64,000 nucleotides of DNA from Mycobacterium sp. DL99 (GTDB taxonomy: Bacteria; Actinomycetota; Actinomycetes; Mycobacteriales; Mycobacteriaceae). The notes below the pieces were generated by a model. That model saw nothing but the letters and a program-made list of their open reading frames with translations. It did not search any database and had not been told where the DNA came from. The position numbers were made by a program, and so were the translations under genes. Positions 42,027 through 50,834 of the stretch are shown here, piece after piece (the stretch's first letter is position 1; every line of letters begins with the position of its first letter). The stretch covers positions 6,264,298 through 6,328,297 of the forward strand of contig NZ_SJOM01000007.1 in the NCBI RefSeq assembly GCF_004762045.1. Reading direction: 5' to 3'.

Positions 42027-42317
42027 GTGCGAAACACGATCGGAAAGTCACGAATCATCACCGCCGCCGTCGGTGGTCTGGCGGCCGTGGTCATCGGATC
42101 GGCCGGCATCGCCGCGGCCGCACCCAGTGGCCCCAGCAATGCCGAGAAGACGATCAGACAACTTCAGTCCCAGGGCTACACCGTGATCGTCAACCGCCTG
42201 GGATCGTCACCGCTGGATCAGGCTTCCGTCGTCGCCGTACGGCCCGGGCCGAACTTCAGCCGCACCGACACGCTGAGCGCCGTCACCACACGCACGGTGT
42301 ACGTCGACGTCAAGTAG
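42027..42317 (+). CDS. Small secreted mycobacterial protein, 96 residues
   Basis: The product starts at GTG and has a Sec signal peptide (IITAAVGGLAAVVIGSAGIAAAA, cleavage near residue 32). The mature domain of about 64 residues reads SNAEKTIRQLQSQGYTVIVNRLGSSPLDQASVVAVRPG. This looks like the short exported mycobacterial family with a QGYxVxxNxxG core, whose function is unknown. It ends 36 bp before the DUF427 gene. Confidence 0.82.
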   Translation: MRNTIGKSRIITAAVGGLAAVVIGSAGIAAAAPSGPSNAEKTIRQLQSQGYTVIVNRLGSSPLDQASVVAVRPGPNFSRTDTLSAVTTRTVYVDVK

Positions 42318-42353
42318 CAGACAGGCACTGCCATCGGAGTCGATAATGACCGG

Positions 42354-43148
42354 ATGGCAGTGAAAATGGAGGATCTGCTGGGCAGCAAGCTGGATGCCCT
42401 GCGATACCAGCCCACTGCCAAACGAATTCGGATCTGTCTGGGCGGCGAGCCGGTCGCCGACACCGGTGAGGCGGTCCTGATCTGGGAGCCGCGGCGGGTG
42501 GTCCCGACGTATGCGGTGCCGCGTTCGGCACTGACGGCACAACTGGTTCCGGCCGGCGGGGATGTGGGTGACGACGAGATCCCCGGGTTCCTGGACCCAT
42601 CGGTGCCGTTCACCGCGCACACGTGTCCGGGGACGGCTTTCGACGTCATCGCCGGTGACGAAACCGGCGCCGCCGCGGCGTTCCGGCCAGACGATCCGGA
42701 GTTGGCCGACTACCTGATCCTGGACTTCGCGACCTTCGAATGGCGCGAGGAAGACGAGCCGATCGTCGCGCACCCGCACGATCCGTTCCACCGGATCGAC
42801 ATCCGGCGCAGCCGACGGCACATCCGCATCGAGCTCGACGGGCAGGTGCTGGCCGAATCCTCCAGTCCCATGCTGTTATTCGAGACCGGCCTGCCCACCC
42901 GCCACTATCTTCCGCGCGCAGATCTGACCGCTGTTCTCGACGTGAGCAACACCGTCACGTACTGCGCGTACAAGGGACGGGCCACCTACTATTCACTGCC
43001 CGGTGGTCCTGCCAATCTGGCCTGGTCCTATCACGAGCCGCTGATCGACGCGGTGCAGGTCCGCGACCACATCTGCTTCTTCGACGAGCGGGTCGACGTG
43101 TTCGTCGACGGTGAGCGCATGGATCGTCCCGTCACCCCCTGGTCCTGA
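42354..43148 (+). CDS. Double DUF427 domain protein
   Basis: The 264-residue protein contains two DUF427 units. The first (about 15-125) has IRICLGGEPVADTGEAVLIWE and VPTYAVPRSALTAQL. The second (about 140-255) has IRIELDGQVLAESSSPMLLFE, RHYLPRADLTAVL, NTVTYCAYKGRATYYSL and DHICFFDERVDVFVDGE. The cysteine in TYCAYKG is kept only in the second unit; the first has TCPG in its place. Function is unknown. A single-domain member occurs at 24806-25165. Confidence 0.87.
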   Translation: MAVKMEDLLGSKLDALRYQPTAKRIRICLGGEPVADTGEAVLIWEPRRVVPTYAVPRSALTAQLVPAGGDVGDDEIPGFLDPSVPFTAHTCPGTAFDVIAGDETGAAAAFRPDDPELADYLILDFATFEWREEDEPIVAHPHDPFHRIDIRRSRRHIRIELDGQVLAESSSPMLLFETGLPTRHYLPRADLTAVLDVSNTVTYCAYKGRATYYSLPGGPANLAWSYHEPLIDAVQVRDHICFFDERVDVFVDGERMDRPVTPWS

Positions 43149-43186
43149 CGGAAGCCCTGTTTGGGGCCGCCCGGTTCTGGCAACAT

Positions 43187-43206
43187 CTGTCTCCGACAGC
43201 ACTGTC
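43187..43206 (+). promoter_or_regulatory. Alternating CTGTC/GACAG repeats before the four-gene envelope operon
   Basis: CTGTC (43187-43191), GACAG (43195-43199) and CTGTC (43202-43206) can form either of two small hairpins or serve as an operator. They lie 16-35 bp before the ATG at 43222, just upstream of its GGAGG ribosome binding site. Confidence 0.35.
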
Positions 43207-43221
43207 AGTTGACCGGAGGTC

Positions 43222-45054
43222 ATGATGGGCTCATCGGATGTCACGATCACCGCGGCCGCCGGGACTGAAGGCGGTGGCGCCGCGCTCGATCAGGTGATCG
43301 GCATGTCGGTGGTCGCCCTGATCGTCACCGTCGCACTCCTGTGGATCGGGTACCTGCACCGCAACCGGCGCATCACCTGGCTGAACAACTTCGCCGAATG
43401 GCTGGGCCGCAAGTTCCACCGGCCACCGTGGGTCGCGTTGCAGGTGTTCCTGTTCACCGCGACCATCATCTGCGCTCTGTTCGGTTTCATCTGGGACGTC
43501 AGCCTGCACATCGGCAAGGGACGTGACGCCGGACCGCTGGCCAACCCCGCGCACTACTTCATCCTGATCGGGCTGTTCCTGCTTTTCATCGCCGGCTCGA
43601 TGGCCATCGTGCTGCCCTACGACAAGCCCGGCCCGGCCGCCATCCGGATCACCCGCACCTGGTACGCCCCTGTCGGCGGAGTCCTGATGGCGCTGTGCGG
43701 GCTGTACGCCCTCATCGGGTTCCCCCTCGACGACATCTGGCACCGCATCTTCGGCCAGGACGTCACCCTCTGGGGCCCAACCCATTTGATGCTGATCGGC
43801 GGTGCGGGGTTGTCACTGATCGCCGTGCTGCTGCTGGAGCACGAGGGCCGGGTCGCGATGGGCCCGGACAGCGTGGGTGAGGACAGCAAGTTCAACAAGT
43901 TCCTCTACTTCCTGTCGTTCGGCGGCCTGTTCATCGGGCTCTCGGTGTTCCAGATCGAATACGACTTCGGTGTGGAGCAGTTCCGGCTGGTGCTGCAGCC
44001 GATGATGATCGCGGGTGCGGCGGCGCTGGCCGCGGTCGCGGCGCGGCTGGTACTCGGCCCGGGCGCGGCCTTGATCGCCGCCGGGTTCGCGATAGCCCTG
44101 CGCGGGGCCGTGGCCTTCATCGTCGGCCCGGTACTCGGTGCACCGACGAGCTGGTTCGCGCTCTACCTCGGCCCGGCGCTGGTGGTCGAACTCATCGCAT
44201 TGACCCCGCTTGTCAAGCGGCCCATCCTTTTTGGCGCGGTGGCCGGTCTCGGCGTGGCGACCGTCGGACTGTGGCTGGAATCGTTGTGGATCGGTGCGGT
44301 CTATCACTACCCGTGGCCGACGAGCATGTGGGGTGAGGCGCTGGCCATGGCGATCCCGGTGGCCGTCGCGATGGGCCTGTGCGGCGCGCTGCTGGCGCTG
44401 GTGCTCACCGGTCAGCCGCTCCCCCGGCCCGCGATGGGCATCTCCATCGTGGTGGCCACCGTGCTGGTGATCGGCGGTGCGGTGGCCAACGGGCTGCGCA
44501 CCGAGGTTCCGCAAAATGCCAGCGCCACCATCACTTTGACGGATCTCCCGGCTCACGACGGACAGCGCATGACCTCGGCGGACGTGCAGATCACCCCGGC
44601 CGGCCTGGTCAGCGACAACCCGGAGTGGGTGTCGGTCCTGGCGTGGCAGGGCGGTCTGGCCAACGATCGCGGTCTGGTGATCAACCCGTTGGAGAAGGTC
44701 GGTCCGGGTCACTACCGGTCGACGCAGCCCATCCCGGTGTCCGGAAAATGGAAGACCCTGCTGCGCGTGCAGGACGGGACCACCATGGCCGGCGTGCCGA
44801 TCTTCCTGCCCGCCGATCCGGGTATCGGTGCCAGCGAGACGCCGGCACTGACGACGAGCACCCGTGAGTTCGTGCAGGAGATCACGATCCTGCAGCGCGA
44901 ACGCAACCTCAACCACCCGTCCTGGCTGTACAACGTGGCTTCGCTGGTGGTCCTGGTGTGCACGCTGATCCTGATCGCGGGGTTGACCTGGGGTGCCGGG
45001 CGGATCAATGCCAGGGAGCTGGCCGCGGGACGTGAACCCGCCGGGCTCCCATGA
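43222..45054 (+). CDS. Large polytopic membrane protein with C-terminal exported beta domain (gene 1 of coupled operon)
   Basis: The 610-residue protein has about 12 membrane helices in residues 25-430, then a soluble domain of about 140 residues (TEVPQNASATITLTDLP to GVPIFLPADPGI), then one last helix (LYNVASLVVLVCTLILIAGLTW). The soluble part, with GPGHYRSTQPIPVSGKWKTLLRV, resembles YtkA/FixH-like beta domains linked to copper and oxidase assembly. His residues lie in or near helices (WHRIFGQDVTLWGPTHLMLI; YHYPWP). No known transporter family was recognised. Its stop overlaps the next start (ATGA, 45051-45054). Confidence 0.8.
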   Translation: MMGSSDVTITAAAGTEGGGAALDQVIGMSVVALIVTVALLWIGYLHRNRRITWLNNFAEWLGRKFHRPPWVALQVFLFTATIICALFGFIWDVSLHIGKGRDAGPLANPAHYFILIGLFLLFIAGSMAIVLPYDKPGPAAIRITRTWYAPVGGVLMALCGLYALIGFPLDDIWHRIFGQDVTLWGPTHLMLIGGAGLSLIAVLLLEHEGRVAMGPDSVGEDSKFNKFLYFLSFGGLFIGLSVFQIEYDFGVEQFRLVLQPMMIAGAAALAAVAARLVLGPGAALIAAGFAIALRGAVAFIVGPVLGAPTSWFALYLGPALVVELIALTPLVKRPILFGAVAGLGVATVGLWLESLWIGAVYHYPWPTSMWGEALAMAIPVAVAMGLCGALLALVLTGQPLPRPAMGISIVVATVLVIGGAVANGLRTEVPQNASATITLTDLPAHDGQRMTSADVQITPAGLVSDNPEWVSVLAWQGGLANDRGLVINPLEKVGPGHYRSTQPIPVSGKWKTLLRVQDGTTMAGVPIFLPADPGIGASETPALTTSTREFVQEITILQRERNLNHPSWLYNVASLVVLVCTLILIAGLTWGAGRINARELAAGREPAGLP

Positions 45055-45236
45055 CGTATCTGATCCAGTACCAGGCCGACCACACGTTGCTGCTGGCATT
45101 GCCGGCCTTCGCTCCGGCACTCGTCGTGGTGGGCGTCGTGGTGTACGTCGCCATGCGGGACCGCCGTCAGAATGCGGGCAGCGAATCTCCTCGAGATGAA
45201 TCGGTGGACTCCTCAGGCGAAGATGGTTCACCGTGA
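45051..45236 (+). CDS. Small single-helix membrane protein (gene 2 of coupled operon)
   Basis: The 61-residue product starts MTYLIQYQADHTLLLALPAF and has one membrane helix (PALVVVGVVVYVAM), followed by a charged tail rich in Asp, Glu and Ser (RRQNAGSESPRDESVDSSGE). It overlaps both neighbours by 4 bp (ATGA at 45051, GTGA at 45233), so it is almost certainly translated. The size and topology suggest an accessory subunit of a membrane complex. Confidence 0.72.
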   Translation: MTYLIQYQADHTLLLALPAFAPALVVVGVVVYVAMRDRRQNAGSESPRDESVDSSGEDGSP

Positions 45237-45673
45237 TCAACCTCAAATGCAGTGTCATCGTCCTGGCGTCCGCCCTCGCCCTGGTGACGGCCGGTTGCGG
45301 CGGCTCCGACGAGACTCAGAAGACCGACGGCTCAGCCGGTTCGGCCACTCCCACGGCCACCACGGTCAATCCGTCGGACATGACCAACCAGCAGCAGGCG
45401 CCCACCCGGCTGCTGATCGACGTCACCATCAAGGGCGGCGAGGTCACCCCGACCAACCAGCCGCTGCAGGGCAAGGTCGGCCAGCCCATCGTGGTGCGGG
45501 TGAACAGCGACGCCGCCGATGAGCTGCATGTGCACTCCAATCCCGAGCACAGCTTCAAGATCGAGCCGCGTAACGGCCAGCAGTTCCAGTTCACCGTCGA
45601 TGTACCCGGCACCGTCGACATCGAGTTGCATCAGCTGAACCGCACGATCGCCAGCGTGCAAGTGCAGCAGTGA
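45233..45673 (+). CDS. Cupredoxin-like lipoprotein (gene 3 of coupled operon)
   Basis: The 146-residue product starts at GTG and has a lipoprotein signal with lipobox VTAGC (Cys about residue 21), then a Thr/Ser/Gln linker. The cupredoxin-like domain reads LLIDVTIKGGEVTPTNQPLQGKVG (in part), RVNSDAADELHVHSNPEHSF and VDVPGTVDIELHQLNRTIASVQV. The HVHS segment could bind copper. The usual C-terminal Cys-x-His-x-Met loop is not present, since ELHQLNRT stands there, so the metal site may be changed or absent. It ends in a 4-bp overlap (GTGA) with gene 4. Confidence 0.82.
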   Translation: MINLKCSVIVLASALALVTAGCGGSDETQKTDGSAGSATPTATTVNPSDMTNQQQAPTRLLIDVTIKGGEVTPTNQPLQGKVGQPIVVRVNSDAADELHVHSNPEHSFKIEPRNGQQFQFTVDVPGTVDIELHQLNRTIASVQVQQ

Positions 45674-46956
45674 CGCCCCGGTCGACCGCGGTACTGGCCC
45701 ATGGCCTGGGCGGTTCGACCGATCTTCCGATCCCCTACACCTACGCGCTGATCGGCGCGGCGTGGACGCTGACGTTCACCTTCGCGGTGGTGGCACTGGC
45801 CTGGCGACAGCCCAGATTCGATCCGGACAAACCGGGCCTGCCACTGCCGTCCTGGGTGACGACGGCCGTCGACTCCACCGTGACGCGCTGGGTGGTGGGC
45901 CTGCTCTCACTCGCCCTCACCGGGTGGGTGGCCTACACCGCAATAACCCGGCCGGTGGGCGCCAATCCGCTGCCGGGTGTCTTCTATGTCCTGCTGTGGG
46001 TGGGACTCGTCGCTGCCTCCCTGTTGTTGGGCCCGGTGTGGCGGCTGATCTCTCCTGTCCGCGCGCTGTACCGGTTCCTGCCCGAGGCGGCCCCGTGGCG
46101 CTATCCCGAGCGGCTGGGTTACTGGCCGGCCGCCGCGGGGCTGTTCGCCTTCGTGTGGTTGGAACTGGCCAGTCCGGACTCGGGATCGGTTGCGGCCATT
46201 CGTAACTGGCTGTTGGTCTACCTGGCGGTGACTCTGGCCGGCGCATTGTGCTGCGGGCAGCGCTGGCTGGAAAGTGCCGACCCGTTCGAGGTGTACAGCA
46301 CGGTTGCTTCGAGACTGTCGCCGTTGCGCCGCCATGACGGTCGGATCGTGCTCGGCAATCCTTTCGATCACCTGCCCTCGATGCCGGTGCGACCGGGGCT
46401 CGTCGCCGTGCTGGCGGTCCTGTTGGGATCCACGGCGTTCGACAGCTTCTCGGCCATGCCTCAGTGGCGCAACTTCGTCGACGCGCACGCCGGATCCCCG
46501 CTGGGCTCCAGCCTGATCCGCACCGCGGGTCTACTGGTGTTCGCCACCACGGTGGCCGTCACGTTCTGGGCCGCCACCCGCACCACCGGCGGGGTCGATC
46601 GCCGGCTGCGCCGCGAATTGCCCGGGCTGATGGCGCATTCGCTGATCCCCATCGTCATCGGCTACGTGTTCGCGCACTACCTGTCCTATCTGGTGGAGCG
46701 CGGCCAGCAGACGGTGATCCTGCTGTTCGGACTGCAGGATGTGCAGGTCAGCTACTTCTTGTCCGTGCACCCAACGCTTTTGGCCAGTCTGAAGGTCGGA
46801 TTCGTGCTGGCCGGTCACGTCGCCGGCGTGATCGCGGCACACGACCGGGCACTGCTCCTGCTGCCGAAACAACACCAGCTCACCGGCCAGCTCGCGACGA
46901 TGCTGGTGATGGTCGGCTACACCTTCACCGGGTTGTACCTGCTGTTCGGCGGGTAG
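45670..46956 (+). CDS. Polytopic membrane protein (gene 4 of coupled operon)
   Basis: The 428-residue product starts at GTG and has about 10-11 membrane helices. Conserved-looking polar elements within or near helices are WRLISPVRALYRFLPEAAPWRYPERLGYWPA (in parts), LESADPFEVYSTVASRLSPL, and YVFAHYLSYLVERGQQTVILL with a His-containing helix. LAGHVAGVIAAHDRALLLLP gives two more His near a membrane face. His residues at helix ends in several places suggest metal or haem binding. I cannot assign a family. pncA follows after 10 bp. Confidence 0.8.
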   Translation: MTPRSTAVLAHGLGGSTDLPIPYTYALIGAAWTLTFTFAVVALAWRQPRFDPDKPGLPLPSWVTTAVDSTVTRWVVGLLSLALTGWVAYTAITRPVGANPLPGVFYVLLWVGLVAASLLLGPVWRLISPVRALYRFLPEAAPWRYPERLGYWPAAAGLFAFVWLELASPDSGSVAAIRNWLLVYLAVTLAGALCCGQRWLESADPFEVYSTVASRLSPLRRHDGRIVLGNPFDHLPSMPVRPGLVAVLAVLLGSTAFDSFSAMPQWRNFVDAHAGSPLGSSLIRTAGLLVFATTVAVTFWAATRTTGGVDRRLRRELPGLMAHSLIPIVIGYVFAHYLSYLVERGQQTVILLFGLQDVQVSYFLSVHPTLLASLKVGFVLAGHVAGVIAAHDRALLLLPKQHQLTGQLATMLVMVGYTFTGLYLLFGG

Positions 46957-46966
46957 CGTCGGGATC

Positions 46967-47536
46967 ATGCAGATGTCCAAGCAGACTCGGGCACTCATCG
47001 TCGTCGATGTACAGAGCGACTTCTGTGAAGGCGGCTCGCTGGCGGTCGCCGGTGGGGCTGCGGTGGCGCGCGACGTCACCGCTCTGTTGGCCACCGATCA
47101 CGGGTACGACCACGTGGTGGCCACCAAGGACTTCCACATCGACCCGGGTGGGCATTTCTCCGACACCCCCGACTACAAGACGTCGTGGCCGCGGCACTGC
47201 GTGGCCGATACGCCGGGGGCGGCATTCCATCCCGAATTCGATCCGGCTGCGATCGAGGCGGTGTTCAAGAAGGGCCACCACTCGGCGGCCTACAGCGGAT
47301 TCGAGGGCGTCGACGACTCCGGGACGACGCTTGCGGACTGGCTGCGCCGGCGGGGCGTCGAGGCGGTGGACGTGGTGGGCATCGCCACCGACTACTGTGT
47401 CGCGGCCACCGCTGCTGACGCGGTCAAGGCCGGGCTGCGCACGCGCGTGCTGACCGGCCTGACCGCCGGCGTCGCACCTGAGAGCTCCACTGCGGCAATC
47501 GATGAACTTCGCAGCGCCGGAGTGGAAATCAGCTAG
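46967..47536 (+). CDS. pncA: Nicotinamidase/pyrazinamidase
   Basis: The 189-residue protein matches M. tuberculosis PncA throughout. The catalytic triad is Asp in IVVDVQSDFCEGGSLAV, Lys in AVFKKGHHS, and Cys in VVGIATDYCVAATA. The iron-binding region is ATKDFHIDPGGHFSDTPDY. It hydrolyses nicotinamide to nicotinate in NAD recycling and activates the prodrug pyrazinamide. The gene follows the four-gene membrane operon by 10 bp and may be carried on its transcript. Its 3' end overlaps the converging hydratase gene by 8 bp. Confidence 0.95.
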   Translation: MQMSKQTRALIVVDVQSDFCEGGSLAVAGGAAVARDVTALLATDHGYDHVVATKDFHIDPGGHFSDTPDYKTSWPRHCVADTPGAAFHPEFDPAAIEAVFKKGHHSAAYSGFEGVDDSGTTLADWLRRRGVEAVDVVGIATDYCVAATAADAVKAGLRTRVLTGLTAGVAPESSTAAIDELRSAGVEIS

Positions 47537-48344
47537 TCGGGTCGACGGGCCGGCCTGTCCAGCGCGGCTCCCGACGCTCGACGTAGGCACGCACCCCTTC
47601 GCGTGCATCGTCGTGCGCCATCAAGCGCAGGTGGATCTCGGTCTCCCGGGCGCCGACACCGGCCCGGTCGAGGTCATACGAATCCCACAGCAGCCGCTTG
47701 CTGGCCGCGACCGACATCGGCGCGGTGTTGACCGCGATGTCGTGCGCGAGTTCCAGTGCGGCGGGCAGCACCTGGTCGGCCGGCAGCACCCGGCTGCCCA
47801 GGCCGAGTTCGACGGCGCGGTGCCCGTCGAATGTGGCTCCGGTCAACAGGATCTCCGCGGCGTTGGCGAGACCCACCAGCCGGGGCAGGATCCAGTGCGA
47901 GTACGCGTCGCCGACCATGCCGCGCCGGGCCTGCACCACGCCGTAACGTGCATCGGCGGCGAAAAACCGGATGTCGCACTGCAATGCGAGAGTCAGGCCG
48001 ATGCCGATGGCGTGTCCGTTGACCGCGGCGATCACCGGCTTGCCGAGAGTCCACGCCGGCACGGCCAGGCCCGCGGCGCTGAATTCCTGGCCGGGCTCGG
48101 TGAAGGTCTGCTCCCCCGCGCCCAGGTCTGCGCCCGCGCAGAACGCGGGCGGGGCACCGGTCAGCACGATCACGCGGATCGCGTCGCCGGCGTCGCACCG
48201 CAGGTAGGCGTCGGCCAGTTCCTCGCGCATCCCGCCACCGAAGGCATTGCGTTGCTGCGGGCGGTCCAACGTGATGATGGCAACGGACTTATCGACTGTC
48301 ACGCGCAGGGTCCGGTACTCCGGCAGCTCAGAGCGTGTGGTCAC
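47529..48344 (-). CDS. Enoyl-CoA hydratase/isomerase family protein
   Basis: From GTG 48344 (VTTRSELPEYRTLRVTVDK) the protein has 271 residues. The crotonase fold is shown by AIITLDRPQQRNAFGGGM, the oxyanion-hole segment APPAFCAGADLGAGE and the second oxyanion segment AAVNGHAIGIGLTLALQCDIRF. At the two usual catalytic Glu positions I see GMVGDAYSHW rather than a clear Glu pair, so it may not be a standard hydratase. The substrate is unknown. It is divergent from glgX. Confidence 0.85.
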   Translation of the reverse strand: MTTRSELPEYRTLRVTVDKSVAIITLDRPQQRNAFGGGMREELADAYLRCDAGDAIRVIVLTGAPPAFCAGADLGAGEQTFTEPGQEFSAAGLAVPAWTLGKPVIAAVNGHAIGIGLTLALQCDIRFFAADARYGVVQARRGMVGDAYSHWILPRLVGLANAAEILLTGATFDGHRAVELGLGSRVLPADQVLPAALELAHDIAVNTAPMSVAASKRLLWDSYDLDRAGVGARETEIHLRLMAHDDAREGVRAYVERREPRWTGRPVDPTS

Positions 48345-48409
48345 AGCTGGTAACGTACCGCCCGCTCGTACGCCCGGCCACAGGCCCCCGAGCGCCGTAT
48401 GGTCGATTT

Positions 48410-50533
48410 GTGACCTTGGAAACGTGGCGGGGCAAGGCCTACCCACTCGGTGCCACCTACGACGGCTCGGGCACCAACTTCGCGTTGTTCAGTGAGGTCG
48501 CCGACCGTGTCGAGCTGTGCCTGTTCGACCCGGACGAATCCGGGGCGCTGCAGGAGACCCGGGTGACGCTGCCCGAGGTGGATGGATTCGTCTGGCACGG
48601 TTTCATTCCCGGGATCGAGCCCGGCCAGCGCTACGGCTACCGGGTGCACGGCCCCTACGACCCGGCGTCCGGTAAGCGCTGCAATCCGAACAAGTTCGTG
48701 CTGGACCCGTACGCCAAGGCCATCGAAGGTGCCTTCGACTGGGGCCAGCCGCTGTTCTCCTACAACTTCGACGACCCGGACACCCGCAACGACGACGATT
48801 CAGCGGCCGGCATGCCGAAGGCCGTGGTGATCAACCCCTACTTCGACTGGGGCGTCGACCACCCGCCCAGTCACGAGTACGCCGACACCGTCATCTACGA
48901 AGCGCACGTCAAGGGACTCACCCAGACCCACCCGGACATCCCCGAGCAGTTGCGCGGAACCTACGCCGCCGTCGCCCACCCGGTGATCATCGAGCATCTG
49001 AAAGCGTTGCGGGTCAACGCCGTCGAGCTGATGCCGGTGCACCATTTCGTGGATGACTCCACGCTCGTCGAGAAGGGTTTGTCGAACTACTGGGGCTACA
49101 ACACGATCGGGTTCCTGGCACCCGACCCCCGCTACAGTTCGGCCGGCACCCCTGGCGGTCACGTCCAGGAATTCAAGGCCATGGTGCGCGAACTGCACGC
49201 CAACGACATCGAGGTGATCCTCGACGTCGTCTACAACCACACGGCCGAGGGCAACCACCTGGGGCCGACGCTGTCGATGCGCGGTATCGACAACGCCGCC
49301 TACTACCGGCTGGTCGACAAAGACAAGCAGTACTACATGGACTACACCGGCACCGGCAACAGTCTCAACGTCGGCCATCCCCATTCACTGCAACTGATCA
49401 TGGACTCGTTGCGGTACTGGGTCACGGAGATGCATGTCGACGGGTTCCGCTTCGACCTGGCCGCCACGCTGGCCCGCGAGTTCTACGACGTCGACCGACT
49501 GAGCGCGTTTTTCGAACTGGTGCAACAGGATCCGATCGTGAGCCAGGTCAAGTTGATCGCCGAGCCGTGGGACGTCGGGCCCGGTGGCTACCAGGTGGGC
49601 AACTTCCCGCCGCAGTGGACCGAGTGGAACGGCAAGTTCCGCGACACCGTGCGCGACTACTGGCGCGGCGAGCCGGCCACCCTCGACGAGTTCGCCTATC
49701 GGCTGACCGGCTCGGCCGATCTGTATGAGCAGACCGGCCGTCGCCCGTTCGCCTCGATCAACTTCGTAACCGCCCACGACGGCTTCACGCTCCGTGACCT
49801 GGTGTCCTACAACGAAAAACACAATCAAGCCAACGGCGAGGACAACCGCGACGGGGAGAGCAACAACAAGTCGTGGAACTGCGGCGCCGAAGGTCCGTCG
49901 GACGATCCGGCGATCAATACGCTGCGCGCCCGCCAGCAGCGCAACTTCCTGGCCACTCTGCTGCTCTCCCAAGGCGTTCCGATGCTCTCGCACGGCGATG
50001 AGCTGGGACGCACGCAGCGCGGCAACAACAACGTGTACTGCCAGGACAATGACATCTCCTGGATCGACTGGGCCACCGCAGATTCCGATCTGCTCGAGTT
50101 CACCCGCTCGGTGTCGGCGCTGCGCGCGGCACACCCGGTGTTCCGGCGTCGCAGGTTCTTCGACGGCCGGCCGGTACGTGAGGCCGGCACAGACGGATCG
50201 CCCGACATCGCCTGGTTCGCACCCGACGGCTCCGACATGACGGCCGAGGACTGGGAGACCGGGTACGCCAATTCGGTGGCCGTGTATTTGAACGGACAGG
50301 GCATCGCCGATCCCGATGTCCGGGGCCAGCGCGTGGTGGACGACTCGTTCCTGCTGTGCTTCAACGCGCACTACGAACCGATCGAGTTTGTTTTACCACC
50401 GGCACAATTCGGCGCCCGATGGGTTCCGGCAATCAGCACTTCGGCAAACTCCACACGCGGTGCGGTAGCTGCCGGTGACGCGGTGAATGTGGACGCCCGC
50501 GCCGTCCTGGTGCTGCAATCAGAATCAGATTGA
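48410..50533 (+). CDS. glgX: Glycogen debranching enzyme GlgX (isoamylase type)
   Basis: From GTG 48410 (VTLETWRGKAYPLGATYDGSG) the protein has 707 residues. It has an N-terminal CBM48-like domain, then the GH13 barrel. The four GH13 regions are seen as DVVYNHTAEG, DGFRFDLAATLARE (nucleophile Asp), LIAEPWDVGPGGY (acid Glu) and NFVTAHDGFTLRDL. GlgX removes alpha-1,6 branches from glycogen and related glucans. A TATGGT element just upstream would give a nearly leaderless message. It complements treS-mak about 6 kb away in alpha-glucan turnover. Confidence 0.95.
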   Translation: MTLETWRGKAYPLGATYDGSGTNFALFSEVADRVELCLFDPDESGALQETRVTLPEVDGFVWHGFIPGIEPGQRYGYRVHGPYDPASGKRCNPNKFVLDPYAKAIEGAFDWGQPLFSYNFDDPDTRNDDDSAAGMPKAVVINPYFDWGVDHPPSHEYADTVIYEAHVKGLTQTHPDIPEQLRGTYAAVAHPVIIEHLKALRVNAVELMPVHHFVDDSTLVEKGLSNYWGYNTIGFLAPDPRYSSAGTPGGHVQEFKAMVRELHANDIEVILDVVYNHTAEGNHLGPTLSMRGIDNAAYYRLVDKDKQYYMDYTGTGNSLNVGHPHSLQLIMDSLRYWVTEMHVDGFRFDLAATLAREFYDVDRLSAFFELVQQDPIVSQVKLIAEPWDVGPGGYQVGNFPPQWTEWNGKFRDTVRDYWRGEPATLDEFAYRLTGSADLYEQTGRRPFASINFVTAHDGFTLRDLVSYNEKHNQANGEDNRDGESNNKSWNCGAEGPSDDPAINTLRARQQRNFLATLLLSQGVPMLSHGDELGRTQRGNNNVYCQDNDISWIDWATADSDLLEFTRSVSALRAAHPVFRRRRFFDGRPVREAGTDGSPDIAWFAPDGSDMTAEDWETGYANSVAVYLNGQGIADPDVRGQRVVDDSFLLCFNAHYEPIEFVLPPAQFGARWVPAISTSANSTRGAVAAGDAVNVDARAVLVLQSESD

Positions 50534-50834
50534 GCGTCAATTCAAAGAGTTGCTCGTCGATCGGATGTCCCTGCCCTAACCAGGAAGTCTGGTACCTTGA
50601 GCATGTAGCAGCCGTGGCCGCCTAAGTAGACATTGAGCGTTTTTTTCGATGTCCCCGGCCGGGCGGGCTGGGGGGTACGAGCCGAAGAGCGGCGGCAACT
50701 ACCCTGCGGCCACGGCTGCGGCATCTGAACGGCTTTGCCGCCGTACCTCCAACTTCAACCACGTTGATTCATTCAGCGCGCATCGGGCCGCCACTCTCCT
50801 GCAATACCTCTGTTACAGAGGTATTGTCGGAAGC
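50534..50834. other. Intergenic region with a 14-bp long-range inverted repeat
   Basis: These 301 bp between glgX and the MarR gene hold no supported gene. GCAGCCGTGGCCGC (50608-50621) and GCGGCCACGGCTGC (50706-50719) are perfect reverse complements 84 bp apart, enclosing a T7 run (50640-50646) and a very G-rich stretch (GGGCGGGCTGGGGGG near 50670). This could be a structured RNA or leader. The MarR operator lies at the right end. Confidence 0.5.
50802..50826. promoter_or_regulatory. MarR operator: perfect 11-bp inverted repeat
   Basis: CAATACCTCTG (50802-50812), TTA, CAGAGGTATTG (50816-50826) is a perfect 11+3+11 inverted repeat. It covers a TATTGT element (50822-50827) which, with the ATG at 50835, suggests a leaderless transcript. 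This is what an autorepressed MarR gene should look like. Confidence 0.82.
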
